Shown one piece after another: positions 31,426 to 44,419 of a stretch of DNA of 64,000 nucleotides. The DNA lies in assembly GCA_963920765.1 (NCBI GenBank), contig OY987250.1, forward strand, positions 9,726,409 to 9,790,408, given 5' to 3'. Below the pieces are notes generated by a model. The model saw only the letters and a list, made by a program, of their open reading frames with translations, did not search any database and was not told the origin of the DNA. Numbering within the stretch: position 1 is the first letter of the stretch; every line of letters starts with the position of its first letter. A program made the position numbers and the translations under genes. This DNA comes from Ulota crispa. Lineage: Eukaryota > Streptophyta > Bryopsida > Orthotrichales > Orthotrichaceae.

Positions 31426-34290
31426 TTATTTTTATTTGTATTTTTCTAATATGTTTGGCCCCCTCGACGTGTGTGCATTAAACTAATCCTCCTTTCATAA
31501 ACTCTAACAAATTCAGGCAAGTATCCCCATAGCTAAAGAAGGGTGTGAAATATTTCGCACCATTTCATCTAAGTGGATGGAATGGTGTGAAATATTCCAC
31601 ACCATTCTCTTGGAGAGAGGGCAACCTTTACTAGTGCTACTGAATGTTATGTAGCCGTCCAATGCGGGACCCATATACTAGAACTAAAAAAACCACTGCA
31701 CATGTGGTTGTGGGTCCACTGAAGAAAAGCTCAGACATATTTACGTACATATTTACATACAAAGACAAAAGTTAAAACCTGCAAAAATCTGCTCCTGTAC
31801 AATATTAGAAGTTGGTCAATTCTACCCCATTCTGCGTGCTCAGCAGCCTTTAAATTCCTGGCTAATTTTCGCCGGCTACCATAACACTAGAAAAGTCATG
31901 TGAACAAATGAATGAAATCTCCAGGTTCCTCCCCAAACAATCACGACGTTCGTCAAAATATGGATGACAGTTACTAAAATTAGTATATTTTACGGATGAA
32001 CGTGCACGAGTCAATGATTACATCCATATCTGTCCAAATTTTTCTTACCTGCGTGCATACCTGTCGAGTGACCACCAAAGAAATCAAAATTTAAAGGCTG
32101 CTGCTCAGGGCCAGATCTAATCATCTAAATTTGATTTTAAAAGTATCTCTAGATCCAAAAATGAGATTCAAAACTCCGCGATCCAATCTCCTGGTGCTAA
32201 ATTTCGAAAGTCCTATTTTTCCTTGTTGCCAGGGTGGCAAATTTGAGCCCAGCCAAACGGTCATATTAGAGGCTTAATTTGGGTAATTTATGACGGCCGT
32301 GAGAACAGAGAACTAGCACAGGGGTCACTTATAGGATCCATCCTCTTTTGGATTACTCCCCTAACTTGATATCAAAGGAGTACCTTTTTGAGTACCTCAA
32401 GTTCACTTTCAGGCCTGGCCGCCTGGGAAATGACAGGCTACCTCAATGACAGCCATTTCTGAGGTGATTTCTGGACGTGGACTGGGTCAGCTCTTGTGAC
32501 GGGTTGAGGTGGACCCCTGCAGCCCTGCTAGCAGCCTTTAATAATCATTAAACCTAAAGGGGGTTCCTTTTACTTAGTTTTTTCGAAGTGGACTTATTCC
32601 TCATGTCTTTTCCTTCTTCGTGACTGAACTACAGACATCGTCCTTTAACCTCTTTTTATTAGTATTTGATTTTTAATGTTTTTTTGGGTGTTTTTTAAGG
32701 GTTTTGGTCATGGGTACACATTCTGGGATTCTTATTGAAGAACCAAGTATGGGGACGAGGCCAACCCTAAACCCAAAACTCTCGTCATCTGCTGGATTAT
32801 TCTTACTGTATTTTAATGAGTAGCCTTGCTTTTTCTTTTTAGAAATGCAAAGGGGGTGGTGTGTTAGGGGCGGTTCACACGATGTCCCACGTCCACAATT
32901 CCATGAGTACCAGGTCAGCACCAGATTCCAACTTTGGTGGATTGTACCAATTTTCAAAAACCCCTCGAACATTTTCTGCAAAACAATTGTTGTGACTTGG
33001 CTTTTGGAGCTAGACCCAACTTCTGAGGCATAGTTGTTAAGCCAAAACATCAAACCCTTTCCATTTTCAGTTGCCTTGTGCTTGTGAACGTAATGTAAAG
33101 TGGTGTCACTTTAGGTAAAGCCACTCTTGCTAGCAAAAAGGACACATACCAATGTTTTTTTCAAACAACATTTTTGCAAGATAAGGGCCACACTCACGGG
33201 CAATTTTTTTTTTTTTTGCCATTGATTACTGAGGCTCCGTCCTTGTTTGCAATGGCTTATATGTGAGAATGTCCTTGCTTGAGGCCATTACACTACACTC
33301 TCAAAAAAAGTTACTTTAGTGGACATTCCAAAGTGAATTATGATTTTAGAATTTGGGACATTTTGTGAAGTTATGATCTCCTATTTTCAAGCCCTCAATT
33401 AATTTGATTTTAAGAGTTTAGTGGGACATAGGACGTGGTGTTAATTGCTCTTCAGTTTGTCAGGTTTGTAGGTTTGAATTCCTTCATATCGTAGCGAACT
33501 TGGAAATACAGCGGGTTCTTATTTGGAAAGGTTGAATAATGAAAAACGATGTGATTGAAACTTATCAATAGCATAGGGAGTAAGAAAAGATTGGAAAATT
33601 TCAAGACGATTTATAATAAATTTTATTGAACTCATGTTTTCTAAGAAAAGAAGCAAACAAAATTGATTTGGATACCATAACCAACCTTTTTTACATTGTA
33701 CAAGTCAAGTACTCAAAGATGATCTAGATAAAGAACTTGATTGGTCGATGCAGTTGAGTTTACAACCTTAAAGGAACAAGAGAAAGAAAACCATTGTAAA
33801 GAAGAAAACTGGTGTTGATGGAAATTCTTTACAGTGTAGGACAATTTAAAAGTTTGATTGATTATTCCTTACAATAGTTTGTTCCAAATCCCAAAAGCAT
33901 AAGACATAATATAAGACCACATCAATGTTTTAAGAACAATTGTTGTAAATAAAAAGTTGGCCATTGAAAATGGTCAAACAACTACTTGAATTTTAGAAGC
34001 AAAGAATTAAGAACAAATAAAGAAACTACCTAAGTTGAAATTTGTTCTTGAAAAAACAAAAAAATGGCAAATATTCAGACCCTCCAAGTACCTGCTTAGA
34101 AGATTACTAACAATCCTTCTTCATCAAAGTATAATTCTAATCAATTATTGTAATGAATTTGTTACATAAACTTAGAGGGCAAATACCTAAGGTCTACCAT
34201 CACATACTTAACCTTTTCTTTATTGCAATCCTAAAGGCCGTCTCACTTTGATTCTTGCCAACCAAATATCCACGCCCTAAACTTGCAATT
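31032..34290. other. Intergenic; includes (TA)n tract and small palindromes
   Basis: Contains the 31.3-kb (TA)n tract and a pair of palindromes at 31540-31606. 31600-33060 is more GC-balanced than its surroundings but has no recognised gene. 33060-34290 is AT-rich. Confidence 0.5.
31275..31421. repeat. (TA)n / (GATA)-containing microsatellite
   Basis: About 145 bp of TA dinucleotides, interrupted in the left half by G (AGATA units) and pure on the right. Confidence 0.97.
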
Positions 34291-34636
34291 TTAACCCTTG
34301 AATGTCAAATGGGTGGCCGTGTGTGCCCCTCTACAATGTTTTACATTGGTCTTCACAGTGGTGTGTCAAGTACCCACCCATTATGATATTATTTCCTAAA
34401 GTTGCAAAAATCAACAATGCATGATGTCCTCACAAATAGGGCAGCATGGAACTTAACACCGTGCCTTTGAATTTTCTCACAATTTAAATTACCTAAAAGT
34501 TGATTTTTTTTGCCTTCCACAAAGGACCATGTGCTTATGATCACTTTCTAATAAAATTTACGCAATAAATGATTATTTTCTGTAGTGTTTTTATGATGAC
34601 CAGGGGACGTTTTCGTCCCCTTCGGCGTTTAGGGTA
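34291..34636. mobile_element. TTAA-bounded element, family M copy 2
   Basis: Starts TTAACCCTTGAATG. The right end is degraded (GGCGTTTAGGGTAGG instead of GGGGTTAA). Interior GGGCAGCATGGAACTTAACA matches the other M copies; a GGGGACGTTTTCGTCCCC hairpin lies near the right end. Confidence 0.75.
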
Positions 34637-35058
34637 GGACGACTTTAGATAATTTGTATGTCTATGCACAAATAATTGATTTTAAGAGAGTAAATAAACA
34701 GAGATTGAACTAGTGACCATTGGTGAAACAACCGGAGCATTTCTGCAAAAGCTAGAAAACAATCGAAGGGGTTTTGAAACTCGAAAGGCTTAATCCCTCC
34801 TTTGGGACCGTATGTACAGACGTATTTGAGCTGTTCTGAGGGCTTTCCAAAAAAAATGCACCCACCATCATACAACCTTTCAATATGTATGGTTGTGACA
34901 CTTAGTTTTCAGTTGATTCAGACTCTTGAATATTAGTTGCAATTGTATTTGGTACCGTAGCTCCAAAGCCCAAGGACCCTTCAAGGGTTAGTACTATGAA
35001 CATCTCAATAACCTATTCTATTATTTCCTGACATTCCCTTTGGTGGAAAACAAAGGTC

Positions 35059-35468
35059 TAAGGTAGGCACACCCATACCCGACCATTTAAGGTTTTGGGG
35101 CACATCAAGGTCTCAAAAAATTCCGGAAAAAAATCTGTAGGGTTAGCCTTTCAACAAGCTATCAAGGGACGTAATTTTTGTGGAAAAAAGTACTGTAGAA
35201 TGTTTTATATTAAATGGCAAAGTTGCAACTCAAAGGATCCTATAGGTAACTCTAGACTACCCTTGGAAGTGCATGAGTGTGTTCCTATAAATGCACAGGA
35301 TGGTCCCAATCCCAACTGCCTCTAAGTAACTTAGCAACTGACATGTGGTAGGATTTGCTTGTGCAAGTACCATTTAGTGCTCCACTTTAGGTCCAACATT
35401 GGATGGAAAACAGTCAAAAACTAGAGTGCGGTATTGGGAGGTGGTCGCTGATGGGTGTGCCTACCTTA
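35059..35468. mobile_element. MITE family H copy 1 (uninterrupted)
   Basis: 410 bp with 18-bp inverted ends TAAGGTAGGCACACCCAT / ATGGGTGTGCCTACCTTA. It carries a single TTAA at 35087-35090. Its sister at 54768-56284 is interrupted at that same TTAA. Confidence 0.88.
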
Positions 35469-35473
35469 TGTGC

Positions 35474-35720
35474 TTAACCCCTAAAGGATGTTGCTATTTT
35501 GTATACGGACTCTTGTGTTGTATACAGACAGGGTATTTGGGTAACGCATGAATTTCATTAGAGTTGTAAATTTCAAGCCACGTCATATACATACTACTAG
35601 TCAACTAGGATTATTTTGGGAATTTTTGGCATTTGTTATAAAGTCATTTCTTCAAGTACTAAATGGTTCTTGTACAAATACAGACAACACTTTTGGTAGG
35701 CAACATCCTTCAAGGGTTAA
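35474..35720. mobile_element. TTAA-bounded element, family P
   Basis: 247 bp, TTAACCCCTAAAGGATGTTG to CAACATCCTTCAAGGGTTAA, starting six bases after the end of family H copy 1. Confidence 0.85.
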
Positions 35721-36813
35721 GTTGAAGACCAAGATCCCAGCCCTTTCTCCGGAAATTCATCAACAGCAACCTGAAAACCCAAAAAATATGTTCAAAAAAG
35801 ATCATCCACGTGTACGTCCATCCATAAATCTGTTCATAACTTCCATCCAAATTATAGCTTTCTAAATGTGAGTAGGAGAGGGATTCAACGATTTAACCCA
35901 TTCTTTCACCTCGTTCTTATTTTTGATGTTCAGGTAGCCGATTTCAAAACATGATAAGATTTTGATGAAAATCAGTCCAAAATAGTTCTGTACGAAGGCC
36001 AATGCAATGTGCCAAAATGCATGGTGATTGCGAGTTTCCTTGACGACACGTTAAACCGAACCCGGCACTATCGAAGTATCAACAGTTGTAGAAGCTCCCT
36101 CGGAATCCGTTCCAAAATATGCTCCACTATTTTTAGCCTAGACTTCGTGGCAGGTCCGCAGCAAAAGTTGCAGACTGCACGCCGTTATCTGCTTGACATA
36201 ACATTCCTTCTTTCAAGGCAGATTAATCCTCACAATCCAGTAATTATCCGTCACTTTCTCTCTCTTTTCAGATTCAACTACTACTTCGGTGCCCACCGAA
36301 ATTCAACACTGATTAACACATTCCCTTGGACAGAAATCCTCGCACTGCAATTGCAAATCGGACAACACCAAAATGGCGAATTACAGGCGGCTCAGTTCGA
36401 TACAAAAAGGGTCTGAGGAAACGAGCGTGATATTATCAGCTGTCCAACTTAATGAAGGGCAAGCTATAGTTATGAAATGGAGTCCACGTCCATTACCCAG
36501 CTAAATGCATATACAAGCCTAGAAGGCAAACCTTGTACCTCCTTGTCATCATATGTACGTCTACAAAATCTGAAGATAGATAACCCTCTCTCTTTCTCTC
36601 TTTCTCTCTCTCTTTCTTTCTCTCATGCCCAGGACAGATGTTACTTGCCACCTGAGCCTTTGCAATCCACAAACCAGCAGCCACACAAACGCCTGCCTCT
36701 TCCTTCAACCCAGCTAAATGACTCCCTCCCAATTCAATCACCACCAGGTACTGTACAGAAGGAGAACCTCGTCACCACTTCAGAACCACCAACATGCCTT
36801 TCATGGCGCCCAT
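35721..36813. other. Intergenic and 3' UTR of the transporter gene
   Basis: No homology-supported gene. A 135-codon open frame at 36009-36416 has no recognisable domain. A CT-rich tract lies at 36586-36624. Confidence 0.45.
36586..36624. repeat. CT-rich microsatellite downstream of the NAT gene
   Basis: Imperfect CTCTTTCTCTC tract about 190 bp beyond the transporter stop codon. Confidence 0.85.
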
Positions 36814-39800
36814 TTACCTCGGAGGGAAGAATTTGTGCATGGGTCCAGGGAGTCTGTAAAACTCATGGTTACGAGGATCGTGACTGAAGTGCCGGAACTT
36901 CCGTGTCCACAACATGCCCCTGTCCCTCTTCGACACGTGGCGAGTCAGCGTGGTGTCTAGAAGTGCGGCTACTAAGAAGGTAATGATCACCGGAGCTCCG
37001 AAGAAAGTGTTGAGGATGTCGTTAAACTGGTTCAAACAAACAAACAATCGTCAATCGCTGAGTCACAAAAGAATAAGGATTTTGCAGTGTACGGGTATGT
37101 TCACACTTGGTGTTAAGAGTGCTAGTAGCAAAGGACAATTAGATTTTAGACTCCATTCATATTGCTAATACCCCTCCTAACACCAAGTATGAACATACCC
37201 CAAGGTATCAGAGTGAAGAGCACTTACCCAGCGGGCATTTGTATGCACAGGTCCATGTCCAGCCCTCAAAGCGAACTCCGAGAAGTACTGAGCAACGGAT
37301 AATCCCATGAAAATGGAGAACCCAACGACGAAAATGTTGCGCGTCAGGTTCATGTTTGCAAACTGCAACTGCGAGATTCCAGTGCCCGCTGCACACACAC
37401 CCACAACCATTAGACCTGTGAACCACTGCAGCAAGAGAGATTGTTATGGAAGTCCATTTTTTGTTAAGAAGACTAGCCGGATACTCACCAACCATGCCGA
37501 AGGTGACGCACAGAATAGCCGCCACAATGGGCTGAGGAATGGAGGCGAACACAGCGCCAAATTTGCCTGCGAGCAAAGCGCAACCCAATTTAGTGCACAT
37601 TCGCAACGAAGCGCTTACAGGGATGTAGAAAAGCTGACGTGTCAGAGTTGTTGATTCATACCTAGGATGGCGAAGAAAAACATGAATAATGCCGCAACCT
37701 GGACCGTCATCCGACTTCCCACTCGGGTCAACCCAACCAGGCCCACGTTCTCACTGCACAGTACCCGAGCATAGATGTTAGGTAACGAAAAAGTCAGTCA
37801 CGAGGAAAAACATAAAGACTGAAGAGGAAAAAAAAGTCAACAGGACTCACGGTGCCACTGTGGTGCCTGTGAAGGTACCCCAGAATCCATTCAGAAACAG
37901 TCCAATCCCCTGCCACCCAACGCCTCTGCTGATGACATACGGGGGTGGTGGCGTCGCTCCAGCGAGTCTAGATACAGCGTAGAATCCACCTGTTGACTGT
38001 CGCATTTCGCAAAAGCAAGTGTCAGGATTATGAAAATTATATATCGGCTTCTCAAGCAAACGGGGTATCAGGACCCTGGCTAAATTGCTACCAAAAAAAT
38101 TATGCAGCTTAACAACTTGTAAACTTACAGTGGTAAATTCGATATTTTTTAGCCTTTAAGCAGTGTTTTCAGCGACTTCAGAGCTAAAAGTGAAAAAATC
38201 ATACATGGGATCACTGATCAGGACAGGAGAGGGTAATTTCGATGCATGTGAAGGGGTTGGAAAAGCTACCTCTATAAGGGTAGCAAACGCGGCTGCCATG
38301 ACACCGAACACATCTCCCGCATCAAACGTAGGGCTACCCCACTGGAACGGGTATGGTATCCTCACCCTGCGGACCGGTACAAGTCACGTCAGTGGTACAG
38401 TCGAGACAGCAAACTCGTTTATATTTCCCTGTGTCATTTCAGGAGTTCTTCACATTTTCCCTGGAAGTTGTTAAACATTTCTGTCTATTTCTTCTATGAT
38501 TTTTCCCTGTCTCACCTTTCTCACATTTCCCTGTTAAGACACAGGGAATTCATATGCACATCCCTCGACAAGAGTTTGCTGTGTATATGCAACAAGTGAC
38601 CTACTTGCACACTACTGCATAAGGATTAACTGAAACGTGAGAACATACCAAGGCGCGTGAGACACCAGGCCTGATCGATCGGTTCTGCAGTTCCGCTGAC
38701 CCAATGCCGTGGCATGGTCATAGGCTCCCGCGACAGTCAAGATGGTGGCGAAGATCCACACGATCGCCACGCCGAAGATGATCGGGTACAGCTCGAAGCC
38801 GTGACCTCTATGGTGATAATGTTTCAGGTACTGAAGAAACGAGAAGGGAAAGTCAGAACACGTTCTTAAAAATTAGTGTGCATTGATAAGGAATTCCGAG
38901 AGTGTGGTGAATTACCTGTGAAAACAGAAGAATGAGTAGAAGTGCAGGGATACCAATCTCAACACACTTCGCCACCTGTCAAAAAGCATCCGAGAAAATG
39001 AGTCAGACACTGAGATGGACGATGTCTCGCTGAACCTAAAATGAGTGCAGAAACTGAGACACGTGTTGAAGCAGCGGCGGAATGAGATGGACACTCACCC
39101 CGGGAAAGCCTCGCTCGAAGAGTCCCAAGCCTACGATTGTGGTCACTGGAGCTATGACGATGGGACTTACGTACCTGCAACACAAAATAGCCCAGAGCGT
39201 CAGAGTTGGCAAGGTTCTTTGTTTATAAACCGTTGACAATGGAAGGCGGCAAACTCGATAGCAGGAGAACATTTTGTTATGAATGTTTGGTAGAAAGGTT
39301 TGAATCCCGAAGCATTACCTCATGGTAATACCCCAAAGGCCACTAAATCCAAGGATGATGTTCAAGGCTGATCCAGCAATAAAAGCCCCTTGTGTAGCTC
39401 GCATTCCCCTTAGAAACCTCTGCAACATGAGATTCTCGTTAAAACCCACTGACGTGTTCATTAGAAAGTGGAAATGTGTGGGTTGTGATAGATGTAGGAA
39501 AACAAATGTGGCGGGGAAAGAGATACCTCATGAGGGTCCGGGTAATCAATGATACCAGCACGGTTAACTATGGATAATGTGATGGGCAAGAAATAAAACG
39601 AACTTCCCATCACTACAGGAAGCCGAGCACCAAAGAACGTTTGCAACAACGTGTTGATTGCCGACACAAACAGCGTCGATTGAATTGTTCTGGCAAGGTC
39701 CCTCTGCAACAGCACGCACAGCAAAAGGATTACCATCTCGGCTTGGAAAAATTTGAAACAAAATCAGAGGAACCAAATCCGACAACACAGTCAAGCAGAA

Positions 39801-40512
39801 CATAATTCCCTGCAAGCTCAATGAGAGGAACCATACCGATTCTCCTCCTATCGCCCGAAAGATAAGGATCGGAATAAGCGCCTGGGTACCGACCATGGTA
39901 AGGTAGTGCTGAAATCCTAGAACGATCGATGTCCCTACAGAAACGAGAGGTTCACAAAGGTACTGAATTGTGAGCAATCCAAGATGAAAATCCCTTACAA
40001 GAATACATACACCCATGTCCATCATCGATGCATCCCACGATGTTTTGAACTAAAATGAGTTCCCCTAAACCACAAAACCATGAGAAGGGAACTGGTAACC
40101 CTGAGAATCCGAGTGTCGCCCTGCAATGCACTTCTAGGGACACAAACTCACAGTGGGGGCTACAACAGGAGCAATTCCTCGCAAAGCTTTCTGATCTGAC
40201 CTAGCAGAAAGGGGTTCAACCATAGCAGATGACATGGGCGTACTGGGGCAGAGAGAATGGCGAGCAAACAAGATGGGTTTCTTAGGCGAGTTCTAAGCCT
40301 GACGAAGCGCTCGCCATATTCACCCCAGGAGGTGAGTGAATACTATTAGGGTGATCAAGCAGATCGAGGCGACAGTGGCTCTGCTTACCGATACTGGGAT
40401 TATCGTTGATACAGTAGGCCAGACCCGGCAGCTGCTCCAACGCATGGTGGTGCAAATCCTCTTGCTTAATAGGTGGCGGCCCAGCCACCACGACCGCCGG
40501 AGCGCCCGACAT
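36814..40512 (-). CDS. Nucleobase-ascorbate transporter (NAT/NCS2 family)
   Basis: Thirteen exons on the minus strand: 40512-40389, 39934-39837, 39703-39527, 39419-39319, 39174-39099, 38975-38916, 38830-38649, 38366-38270, 37996-37851, 37753-37662, 37566-37489, 37415-37228, 37026-36814; 543 aa. Plant NAT hallmarks in order: PPPIKQEDL (N-terminus), [76 protein letters not shown] (cited in parts), SRGVGWQGIG, the signature ENVGLVGLTRVGSR, GKFGAVFASIPQPI, GPVHTNARWFNDILNTFF, and the basic tail KFRHF..PRNHEFYRLP. NAT/UraA-fold proteins have 14 membrane segments and carry uracil, xanthine or related bases by H+ or Na+ coupling; the substrate of plant clades is uncertain. MSGAPA at 40512 is preferred over the ATG two codons upstream because plant NATs start close to this block. 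Introns hold a family F element and a 110-bp foldback. Confidence 0.96.
37090..37201. mobile_element. Small foldback MITE (family V) in NAT intron 12
   Basis: About 110 bp, inverted ends GGGTATGTTCACACTTGGTG / CACCAAGTATGAACATACCC. It fills over half of a 201-bp intron. Confidence 0.8.
38406..38582. mobile_element. MITE family F copy 2 (in NAT intron 7)
   Basis: 177 bp, inverted ends ACAGCAAACTC / GAGTTTGCTGT. Shares TTTCCCTGTGTCATTTCAG and the GTTAAACATTTCTGTCTATT block with copy 1, without the fourfold internal repeat. Confidence 0.88.
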
Positions 40513-41616
40513 CTTCACACTCTCTCCTGTTCGGTACCACTAACTAGCGCCCTGGCGATTCAGTTCGACGACATGGAGCACTCACTCACTCCGGCAAGGG
40601 AGAGAAAGAGAGAGCATGAGCCAGCCCAACCCTAACTAAAGGGCCGCCAGTCAACGACCAGGCACCCACTTGGGTATGGCTGGATCCTCACACCAACTGG
40701 ACCACGTACAGATGAGCACATGCACAGCCAGTAGCTGGTGTTCCTGACCAAGCCCAGGAATGCAACAACACTCACACACACATACACACAGGCTAGCTCT
40801 CAAAAGATCGAGCTCCAGCAATCAAATCAATGTCGGGTGGGGACTCGAGTGCTCTCAGGTAGCAGCGTCGGAGGGGCGGATGAGTGGAGTGAGTGAGTAT
40901 GATGGTTGCATCGATCGCTGGAGCGCTCTCAAGCTTGGCGTTGGGTCCTCTTGGAAAAGCACACAAAGCAAGCAGGAATATGACTAGGAAAGGAAGGGAG
41001 CAAGGAAGGGGGAGGTGCGGGAGGGACGTGAGAGCGGTTGGAAAGGGGCTGCAATCAGTGCAGCGCTGGGGGGGTCTAGTGTAGTGTAGAGCGTGGAGAC
41101 AGTCCGAGCAATCTACCAGAAGAGAGAGCAGCCCTGGCTCTGGAAACGCTGCACCAAAGGTGCCTCCGGTGGGCCAGACAGATGCCCCTCCTGCTGGACC
41201 TCGTCGGACCCCCAGGGCCCCCAGGGCTGCTGCCTGGCTGCCTGGCTGCAGCGCCCCCGCTCCAGCCTCAGCCCCAGCCAGTTCTGCACTGTACTCCTTT
41301 CCGTTTTCAAAGTGGCTGTAGTAAAAAAAAGTTAAGCTGGGTAAATAATGGTGGTCAATAGTAAGACACTGCATTGACATCCCCCAACAGCACTTTTTTT
41401 CCTGGCTAAATTTCGGCACACCTAAAAGATGTCAGCCACTGAACTCTCTTCCCTCCAAATACGCTTCAATCTATATAAAACACCGTAGTGGTCTCTGTCA
41501 CTCAGAAAAGACGTTGCCCCAAGTCCCTAAATATTTGAGAGTGTCGTTGCAATCAATACAATACAAGGTAATTTTTTTGTACTTGGAATAGATTTACACC
41601 TTTAGTACATTTGAGA
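40513..41616. promoter_or_regulatory. GC-richer 5' UTR/promoter side of the NAT gene
   Basis: Noticeably GC-richer than the flanking deserts, especially 40830-41310, with C-rich and GGGG runs. It probably covers the 5' UTR and promoter of the minus-strand transporter. No reliable core element could be placed. A 208-codon minus-strand open frame here lacks any domain. Confidence 0.45.
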
Positions 41617-42267
41617 CTAACCCCTCACCGCACAAGGGGCCTAAATCGGGCTTCTCTGAATTTTATTCAAGGATGCTCAACCTTTCTACAGGTTTTTTTA
41701 GTGATTATTATTATTTTTAAACTCTTATTGAAGTCTAGTTTCAGCATCAAGATTTGATTTTGAAAATGAATTAAAGTGATTTGTTTATTCAAGATTTCGT
41801 GCAAGGGTGTCCATTGCAAATCTTCACTTTCTAGTGTTGAAGGCTTTTGGAAATGAGCTTCAAGTACACTAGAACTTGGAGGAAAAACCACATTAAAAAT
41901 TCAATTTAAAAAATTGTAAAATAGATTTTGAAAAGTCGTAAATTGATTGGGGTTAAGCATGTTATACTTCACAAACTCATATTTTTTTGGTACCCTCAAT
42001 TTTAGGTTTGAGATGTGAAATGAGGATTGAAAGACTTCAAATCACTTTTGCAGTTTTAACACCCTCATGATCAAACATTATAATCTTTCAATCCATAAAT
42101 GATATTGTTGTGATTTCTTTTCCTATGTGATCTATACCATGTCTACTTTGAGTTTGTACGGTTGCGCTTCAGAGAAATTTGATAAGATTTATCAAAATGC
42201 TGGAATTTTGTTCACTTTCAAGAAAATTCTAAGATACTCCAAACTACCATGGGCATTGAGGGGTTAA
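41617..42267. mobile_element. TTAA-bounded element, family E copy 1
   Basis: 651 bp from CTAACCCCTCACC (left TTAA mutated to CTAA) to ATTGAGGGGTTAA. The interior block around CATGATCAAACATTATAATC is shared with copies at 49609-50263, 56925-57580 and, inverted, 55047-55685. Confidence 0.82.
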
Positions 42268-42592
42268 CAAAGAAGTTGAAGAATAGATCAATGCAGTTCT
42301 AGTGAGCTACTTGAGATCTCAAACTAAAACTTCTTATTGGTGGCAAATGCCAATTATACAACAATAAGAGATCTCAGATGTCTTGAAAAGAATGAATGAA
42401 TGAAAGTGAACAAGTTTTTGTTCACCGCGGTGAATATGCCGCTACGACTTCAAGAGGCCGTCATAGCTTGTTCACAAAATGACTTGGTTAGATTTTTTAT
42501 GGATCTTATTCATGTGAACAAAATCAGAAGTGAATGGCATATTCAAAACCCCCTAATACATATACTATGCCCTTTGGTCATTTGAAGGTTAA
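42264..42592. mobile_element. TTAA-bounded element, family N copy 1, abutting E1
   Basis: Shares its left TTAA with the right TTAA of E1. The right end CCCTTTGGTCATTTGAAGGTTAA is the inverse of the left end of copy 2 (55682-55908); interior GAGCTACTTGAGATCTC also matches inversely. Confidence 0.7.
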
Positions 42593-42875
42593 GTTCCCCT
42601 ACTTGATCGAAAGATCACTCCATTTGTTACCGAGAATATTTCCAAGAGCATACCTCTAACAATACCACCATATCAATACATCAAAACTAGGACATTTTAT
42701 TCTAGCAAAATGGACTAAATTAGCAAAACATTAACAGATTTGGACCACTCTCGGTTGGTCCCTTCATTTATTGTCTACTGTCAACATCTGTAATCTGGCA
42801 CAAAGAAAAAAATGCATTGATGATAACAAGAATGTGTCATCAAGACATAGCTCTCTCGCAAACTTTCACTTCAAA

Positions 42876-43441
42876 TTAACTCCTAAAGGATCATTGTCTC
42901 TTCAGGAGATAAATGGGACTTTGGGCATGTATCTATGGCTAAACTACATTCTGTGATTTTTTGAAACTTTTATGAATGATGGGAATTCATAGATCTACGT
43001 GGGCATTTACATTTTTCTTCATTCAGACATTTATTGAAGAAGCTAAAAATGAATTCATGGAAAACAAGGTACTCCAAGCTCAAAACCACACCTACCCGCA
43101 AACTAAAACTTCTCATAACTTTCATCTCATCAATCAAAATTGAATGATTCAAAGCTCCCTACAACTACATAAGTCTAAAGAGCCTTTTTCAGATTTTTAT
43201 TTGAAAAAAGTGCAATTTTTAAAGAAGTTTTGGGCTATCAAGATTCCCTTGTTTTCCATAAATTCATTTTTAGCTTCTTCAATAAATGTTGGAATGAAGA
43301 AAAATGTAAATGCCCACATAGATCTATGAATTCCCCATCATCCATAAAGGTTTTAAAAAATCACACAAGATAGTTTAACCCTAGGTACATGCCCAAAATC
43401 CATTTGTCCCCCAAAAGGGCCAATGGTCCTATAGGGGTTAA
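42876..43441. mobile_element. TTAA family D foldback copy with deleted left arm (D2)
   Basis: 566 bp, TTAACTCCTAAAGGATC to GGTCCTATAGGGGTTAA. Both ends are type-1 arms as in D1, but about 160 bp of the inner left arm is missing, leaving a 340-bp right arm opposite a shorter left arm. Confidence 0.85.
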
Positions 43442-43469
43442 CTTAGCTCATATTTTGAGCACCTATAAT

Positions 43470-44419
43470 TTAACCCCTAAAGGCCCGTTGTCCCTTTGGA
43501 GACCATTTGGGGTTCGGTCATGTCCTATGGATAAATTACTTTGTGTGATTTTTTAAAACTTTTATTGGAGGTGGGGAATTCAAAGATCTGCGTGGGCATC
43601 TAATTTTTTCTTCATTCCGACAATTATTGAAGAAGTTATGCATGTTTTTTCTGAAATTTTGGGGAGGGCTGCCCATCTAGGCAGCCCAAAAACTTCTTTA
43701 AAAATTACATATTTTTAAAATAAAATTTTGAAACGGGTTCTTTAGATTTTTTCATATGTGAGAAGCTTTGAATCATTCAATTTCAATCAATGACATGAAA
43801 GTTATAAGGAGTTTTTGTTTGCGAGCAGTTATGGATTTGCTACTCTAAAATAAACTTTGAAGTCCTTTGTTTCACTCAATTTTCAATATTTTGGAAGAAA
43901 AACTAAACCAAAGGAAGTAGATAGTTTATTACAACATTATCACCGTTGGGATTTGCATTTTTCATTTCAATAATTAAATTCTTAACAATTTAATGTTCTG
44001 ACCCATTCTCTACTTCTTTTTACTTATTGATTTTTCCCATGTGCTGTATAGTTCCAATTGATTTGAAAATCTCCTACACATACCTAACTTGGTTTTCTAC
44101 ATGGGAAAAAAAAACCTCAACTTTGCATAGAGCAAATTTTTTGATTTAGGAGTGGTCAACGGCATCTGAAAATTTTAAGTAGTATGAAAAAAACTTTTTT
44201 CTTCACTTCGTTTGTAAAAATCTCAATCCTTATCATTTGAAATAAGCTCAATTTTTTTTCCCAAGTACCTCATGCTGTCTAGAGCAAGATCCTAAGATTA
44301 GATTTCAAAAATAAATAAAAATAAATACCATTCTTCTCATTCCCCCAAAAGTTGCAGTTTTCAGTATTTTTCACTGAAAAAATGGCTTGGAAAAAATGGC
44401 TCGGTCCTTTAGGGGTTAA
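43470..44419. mobile_element. TTAA family D full-length asymmetric copy (D3)
   Basis: 950 bp, left type-1 arm (TTAACCCCTAAAGGCCC), right type-2 arm ending GGTCCTTTAGGGGTTAA. Only 29 bp separate it from D2. The type-2 arm includes the block around AAAAGTTGCAGTTTTCAGT. Confidence 0.87.

Noticed and set aside
36009-36416. 135-codon + strand open frame
   Set aside because: No domain or repeat support; could be chance, so not called as a gene.
40793-41419. 208-codon minus-strand open frame upstream of the NAT gene
   Set aside because: Low-complexity Gly/Ala/Pro composition from GC-rich DNA, no domain, and it sits in the presumed NAT 5' region.
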